Shown: positions 62,213 through 64,000 of the stretch, in pieces | Layout of the letters: every line of letters starts with the position of its first letter | How positions within the stretch are numbered: position 1 is the stretch's first letter | Translations under genes and position numbers: made by a program | Assembly: GCA_965263305.1 (NCBI GenBank) | Contig: OZ253666.1 | Span: 2,046,001-2,110,000, forward strand | DNA from: MED-G105 sp965263305 | Lineage (GTDB): Bacteria; Pseudomonadota; Alphaproteobacteria; Caulobacterales; Parvularculaceae | DNA length: 64,000 nucleotides | Direction of reading: 5' to 3' | Notes under the pieces: generated by a model | Seen by the model: only the letters and a program-made list of their open reading frames with translations | Databases searched by the model: none | Told to the model about the DNA's origin: nothing

Positions 62213-62929
62213 ATGACAGGTGTTCCTCCCACGCCGCCGCGCGATCTTGATGGGGTTGCGATCCTCTATGATCTCGACGGCACGTTTATCGATACGGCGG
62301 CTGATTTGGCGGGCGCCATGAACCACGTCCTCGGGGAGGCGGGGCTTTCGCCCCTTCCAACGAGGGCGGTGCGCCATCTTGTGGGGTTCGGCGCCAAGGC
62401 CATGATTGAGGCGGGCTTTGAGGCGGCGGGCGCGCCCATCTCCTCTGACGAGGCGGCGGCGCAATTGCCGTCGTTCCTGGACTATTACGGCGAGCACATC
62501 GCTGATTATTCTCGCCCGTTTCCGGGGGCGGTTGTGACGCTTCTCGCGTTGCGCGCCGCGGGCGCTCGCACGGCGATTTGTACGAACAAACGCGAAGCGC
62601 CGGCCCGCCAGTTGATCGCAGCCCTTGAGCTTGAGGCTTGTTTTGACGCCATTATCGGCGGCGATACGGCGGGGGTTGCGAAACCAGACCCCGCGCCCGT
62701 TCGGCTTTGCCTCGAGGCGTTGGGCGTCGACCCCGCGGCGGGCGGGCGCGCGATTTTTATTGGCGACAGCGATACGGATATTGCCGCGGCAACCAATACC
62801 GATCTGCCCTGCTTGTTGGCGCGTTTTGGCTATGGCCCCACAAAAAACGCCGCCATGGCGGCGGCGGCGTTTGATGATTATGAGGAACTCCCGGCGCTGG
62901 TGCGCCAGGTTATGGGGTCAACATTCTGA
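62213..62929 (+). CDS. gph: HAD hydrolase, phosphoglycolate phosphatase
   Basis: A 238-residue haloacid dehalogenase-fold phosphatase, most likely acting on 2-phosphoglycolate made by DNA repair or photorespiration-like reactions. Motif I is YDLDGTFIDTAADL (about residues 20-33), motif II is CTNKREA (about 123), the Lys of motif III is in KPDPAPV, and motif IV is IGDSDTDI (about 183-190). The cap is the helical C1 type. The start is ATG 62213 after AAAAAAGAAAGCCCACGCC, a modest ribosome site. Confidence 0.9.
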   Translation: MTGVPPTPPRDLDGVAILYDLDGTFIDTAADLAGAMNHVLGEAGLSPLPTRAVRHLVGFGAKAMIEAGFEAAGAPISSDEAAAQLPSFLDYYGEHIADYSRPFPGAVVTLLALRAAGARTAICTNKREAPARQLIAALELEACFDAIIGGDTAGVAKPDPAPVRLCLEALGVDPAAGGRAIFIGDSDTDIAAATNTDLPCLLARFGYGPTKNAAMAAAAFDDYEELPALVRQVMGSTF

Positions 62930-63136
62930 TTAGGCGCTTTGCGCTTCCATCATCGCCGCCGTGGTCGGCATGCCGTTGACCATATTGCTGCGCACGTCGG
63001 TGCGCGCTGAACGCATGGTGGATACAAACCCTTCTTCGCACATTTCGACCTTCACATCGAAACCGCGACGACGCCAGTAATCCTGAATGCGAGCGGCTAA
63101 CCGCCGAGCGCCTTCATCATTGCAATGATCTGCCAC
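62930..63136 (-). CDS. Small conserved alphaproteobacterial protein (68 aa)
   Basis: A 68-residue protein beginning with GTG at 63136, placed by a strong GGGAGG eight bases upstream. The fold looks alpha-beta: a helix DHCNDEGARRLAARIQDYWRRRG, a strand DVKVEMCEEGF, and a conserved tail MRSARTDVRSNMVNGMP. I recall similar short proteins in many alphaproteobacteria, without a known function. A longer frame to 63316 is unlikely. It ends against the gph stop. Confidence 0.75.
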   Translation of the reverse strand: MADHCNDEGARRLAARIQDYWRRRGFDVKVEMCEEGFVSTMRSARTDVRSNMVNGMPTTAAMMEAQSA

Positions 63137-63469
63137 AATATCCTCCCGTGGATTGCGGGCGCCTCTTTTTGCGACGCCAACGTGGAACAACGACAAACGC
63201 TGAAGTCGACATGGGGGACGTCTCAGCGCTGGGGTCTTCGGGGAGCCCTTTTTAGGTACACCCGTCAGTATACTCTCTGCGTAGAATATAAGATGAGCTG
63301 ATGAATGCAAGCCCAAAAATGGCGATCACGTATATTTGCAACCCAAAAAACCCTCGATTTTTAGCTGAATTTGCAATGCTGCAGTGCAAAAATAGAGACA
63401 TTTGCGGCGTTATCGCATAAATATAAGTAAAACTTATTTTGGAATAGATATGATGGCAGGTATTGGCCG
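63137..63469. other. 333-bp divergent region upstream of the XRE regulator
   Basis: AT-rich, with no gene. It contains the near-perfect palindrome at 63370-63390, a TTTGCAAC partial copy near 63336, and AT-rich promoter-like DNA just before the regulator start (ATAAATATAAGTAA near 63417). Confidence 0.5.
63370..63390. promoter_or_regulatory. Near-perfect 21-bp palindrome upstream of the XRE regulator
   Basis: A TTTGCA...TGCAAA dyad of ten base pairs around one central T, with a single mismatch, 80 bp before the start at 63470. Size and symmetry suit a CI/LexA-like repressor acting on its own promoter. Confidence 0.55.
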
Positions 63470-64000
63470 ATGAAGAACTTCGAAGAGCTAATGGCGGCGA
63501 CGTCGCCGGCGTCGATTGGCGACAGAATTCGCTCCGCGCGGAAAACCATCGGCCTGAACCAGGCGGCCCTGGCGGAGCGCGTTGGGGTCAGCCAGCCCGC
63601 CGTGGCGAACTGGGAAAGCGGCGTTCACGATCCACGACGCTTGGTGATCATCAAACTGGCCGATGCGTTGGGCGTCACGCCCGAATGGTTGGCGAGCGGC
63701 GCGCGGTCCGCCGCGGAAGAAGACACCCACCCGGCCGCGCCCTACATCCGCCGCGCCATCCGGCACACGCCCGTGATCGGCCTTGCTGCCGCCGCACGGC
63801 TGATTGAAGAGCCGGATTTCGACCCCCATTCCGTGGCGGAGGACTACATCCCCGTGACAACCGGGGCCGAGCGGGTGTTCGCCATCATCAATAACGATGA
63901 CGCGGTGAACCGCGCCTTTCCACGCAACACGCTGGTCGTTATCGATTATGCGGATCAAAAACCGGCCGATGGCGTTTTTTGCCTCGTCGCGTCCGATGCG
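63470..64000 (+). CDS. XRE/CI-like regulator with S24-type C-terminal domain (runs off the window)
   Basis: The first 177 residues of a repressor. An HTH_XRE domain spans about 16-70: IGDRIRSARKTIGLNQAALAERVGVSQPAVANWESG. This is followed by a linker and the start of a LexA/CI-like peptidase S24 fold, with VFAIINNDDAVNRAFPRNTLVVIDY from about residue 140. CI-like repressors of this type are cleaved or release DNA on stress, or they are domesticated non-phage regulators. The window contains no phage genes on its left side. The C-terminus lies beyond 64000. Confidence 0.9.
   Translation, partial: MKNFEELMAATSPASIGDRIRSARKTIGLNQAALAERVGVSQPAVANWESGVHDPRRLVIIKLADALGVTPEWLASGARSAAEEDTHPAAPYIRRAIRHTPVIGLAAAARLIEEPDFDPHSVAEDYIPVTTGAERVFAIINNDDAVNRAFPRNTLVVIDYADQKPADGVFCLVASDA

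Overview
The window is 64 kb of chromosomal DNA from a Gram-negative bacterium, most likely a marine-type alphaproteobacterium. The evidence is moderately high GC with many GGCGCC-rich codons, a short alphaproteobacterial protein family at 62930-63136, an XrtA/PEP-CTERM-type exopolysaccharide locus, and an RND pump, lipoproteins and LplT/PlsC pair that imply an outer membrane. A more exact placement (Parvularculales/Caulobacterales/Rhodobacterales-like) would be inference. I see no rRNA, tRNA or CRISPR array.

220-9568 is a fatty-acid- or steroid-type CoA degradation cluster on the + strand: acyl-CoA ligase, two dissimilar acyl-CoA dehydrogenases, MaoC hydratase, an unrecognised protein, an MFE2-like SDR, a secreted NTF2-like protein, thiolase and a DJ-1/PfpI protein. 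Together these could run one full beta-oxidation round. 9843-13984 holds a small membrane protein, a SYLF protein, and a minus-strand set of SLOG-like protein, membrane protein and PhoD phosphatase. 14577-20624 is gltD-gltB (ammonia assimilation). 20678-30428 carries mixed housekeeping and accessory genes: a lipocalin-like protein, a penicillin-acylase-family lipoprotein, nadE, DUF1826-MerC (likely metal-linked), gltX, a LOG protein, a LysM protein and an ABM-type monooxygenase. 30474-34882 is a two-gene RND efflux operon.

35379-52402 is an interrupted exopolysaccharide region: tyrosine autokinase and GNVR chain-length protein (minus), then a WecG/TagA glycosyltransferase fused to a STAS-like domain, a large TPR lipoprotein, an ExeA/XrtA-associated ATPase and a GT2-like membrane protein (plus), followed by queG, a candidate sRNA, a ten-or-so-TM protein, cysQ, the WcaJ-type initiating phosphoglycosyltransferase and UDP-glucose dehydrogenase. 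No exosortase or polymerase is visible, so the rest of the pathway must lie elsewhere.

52421-55348 is more AT-rich and carries a DUF4174 protein, a lipoprotein, and a cytochrome b-like protein divergent from an Rrf2 regulator. 55446-58422 is a tetR-plsC-lplT-like operon with twin operators over its promoter. 58852-60475 is a small accessory island: a decayed IS5-family transposase followed by an AT-rich coiled-coil lipoprotein whose start codon abuts a G9 tract. The window ends with glmU, a phosphoglycolate phosphatase, a 68-aa conserved protein and the start of a CI/LexA-like XRE regulator.

The points I would look at first are the GT-STAS fusion, the ATPase/GT pair sharing one reading frame across a stop codon, the acyl-CoA dehydrogenase pair in which only one member keeps a catalytic Glu, the structured sRNA candidate at 45878-46013, the G9 tract, and several near-perfect operator palindromes.
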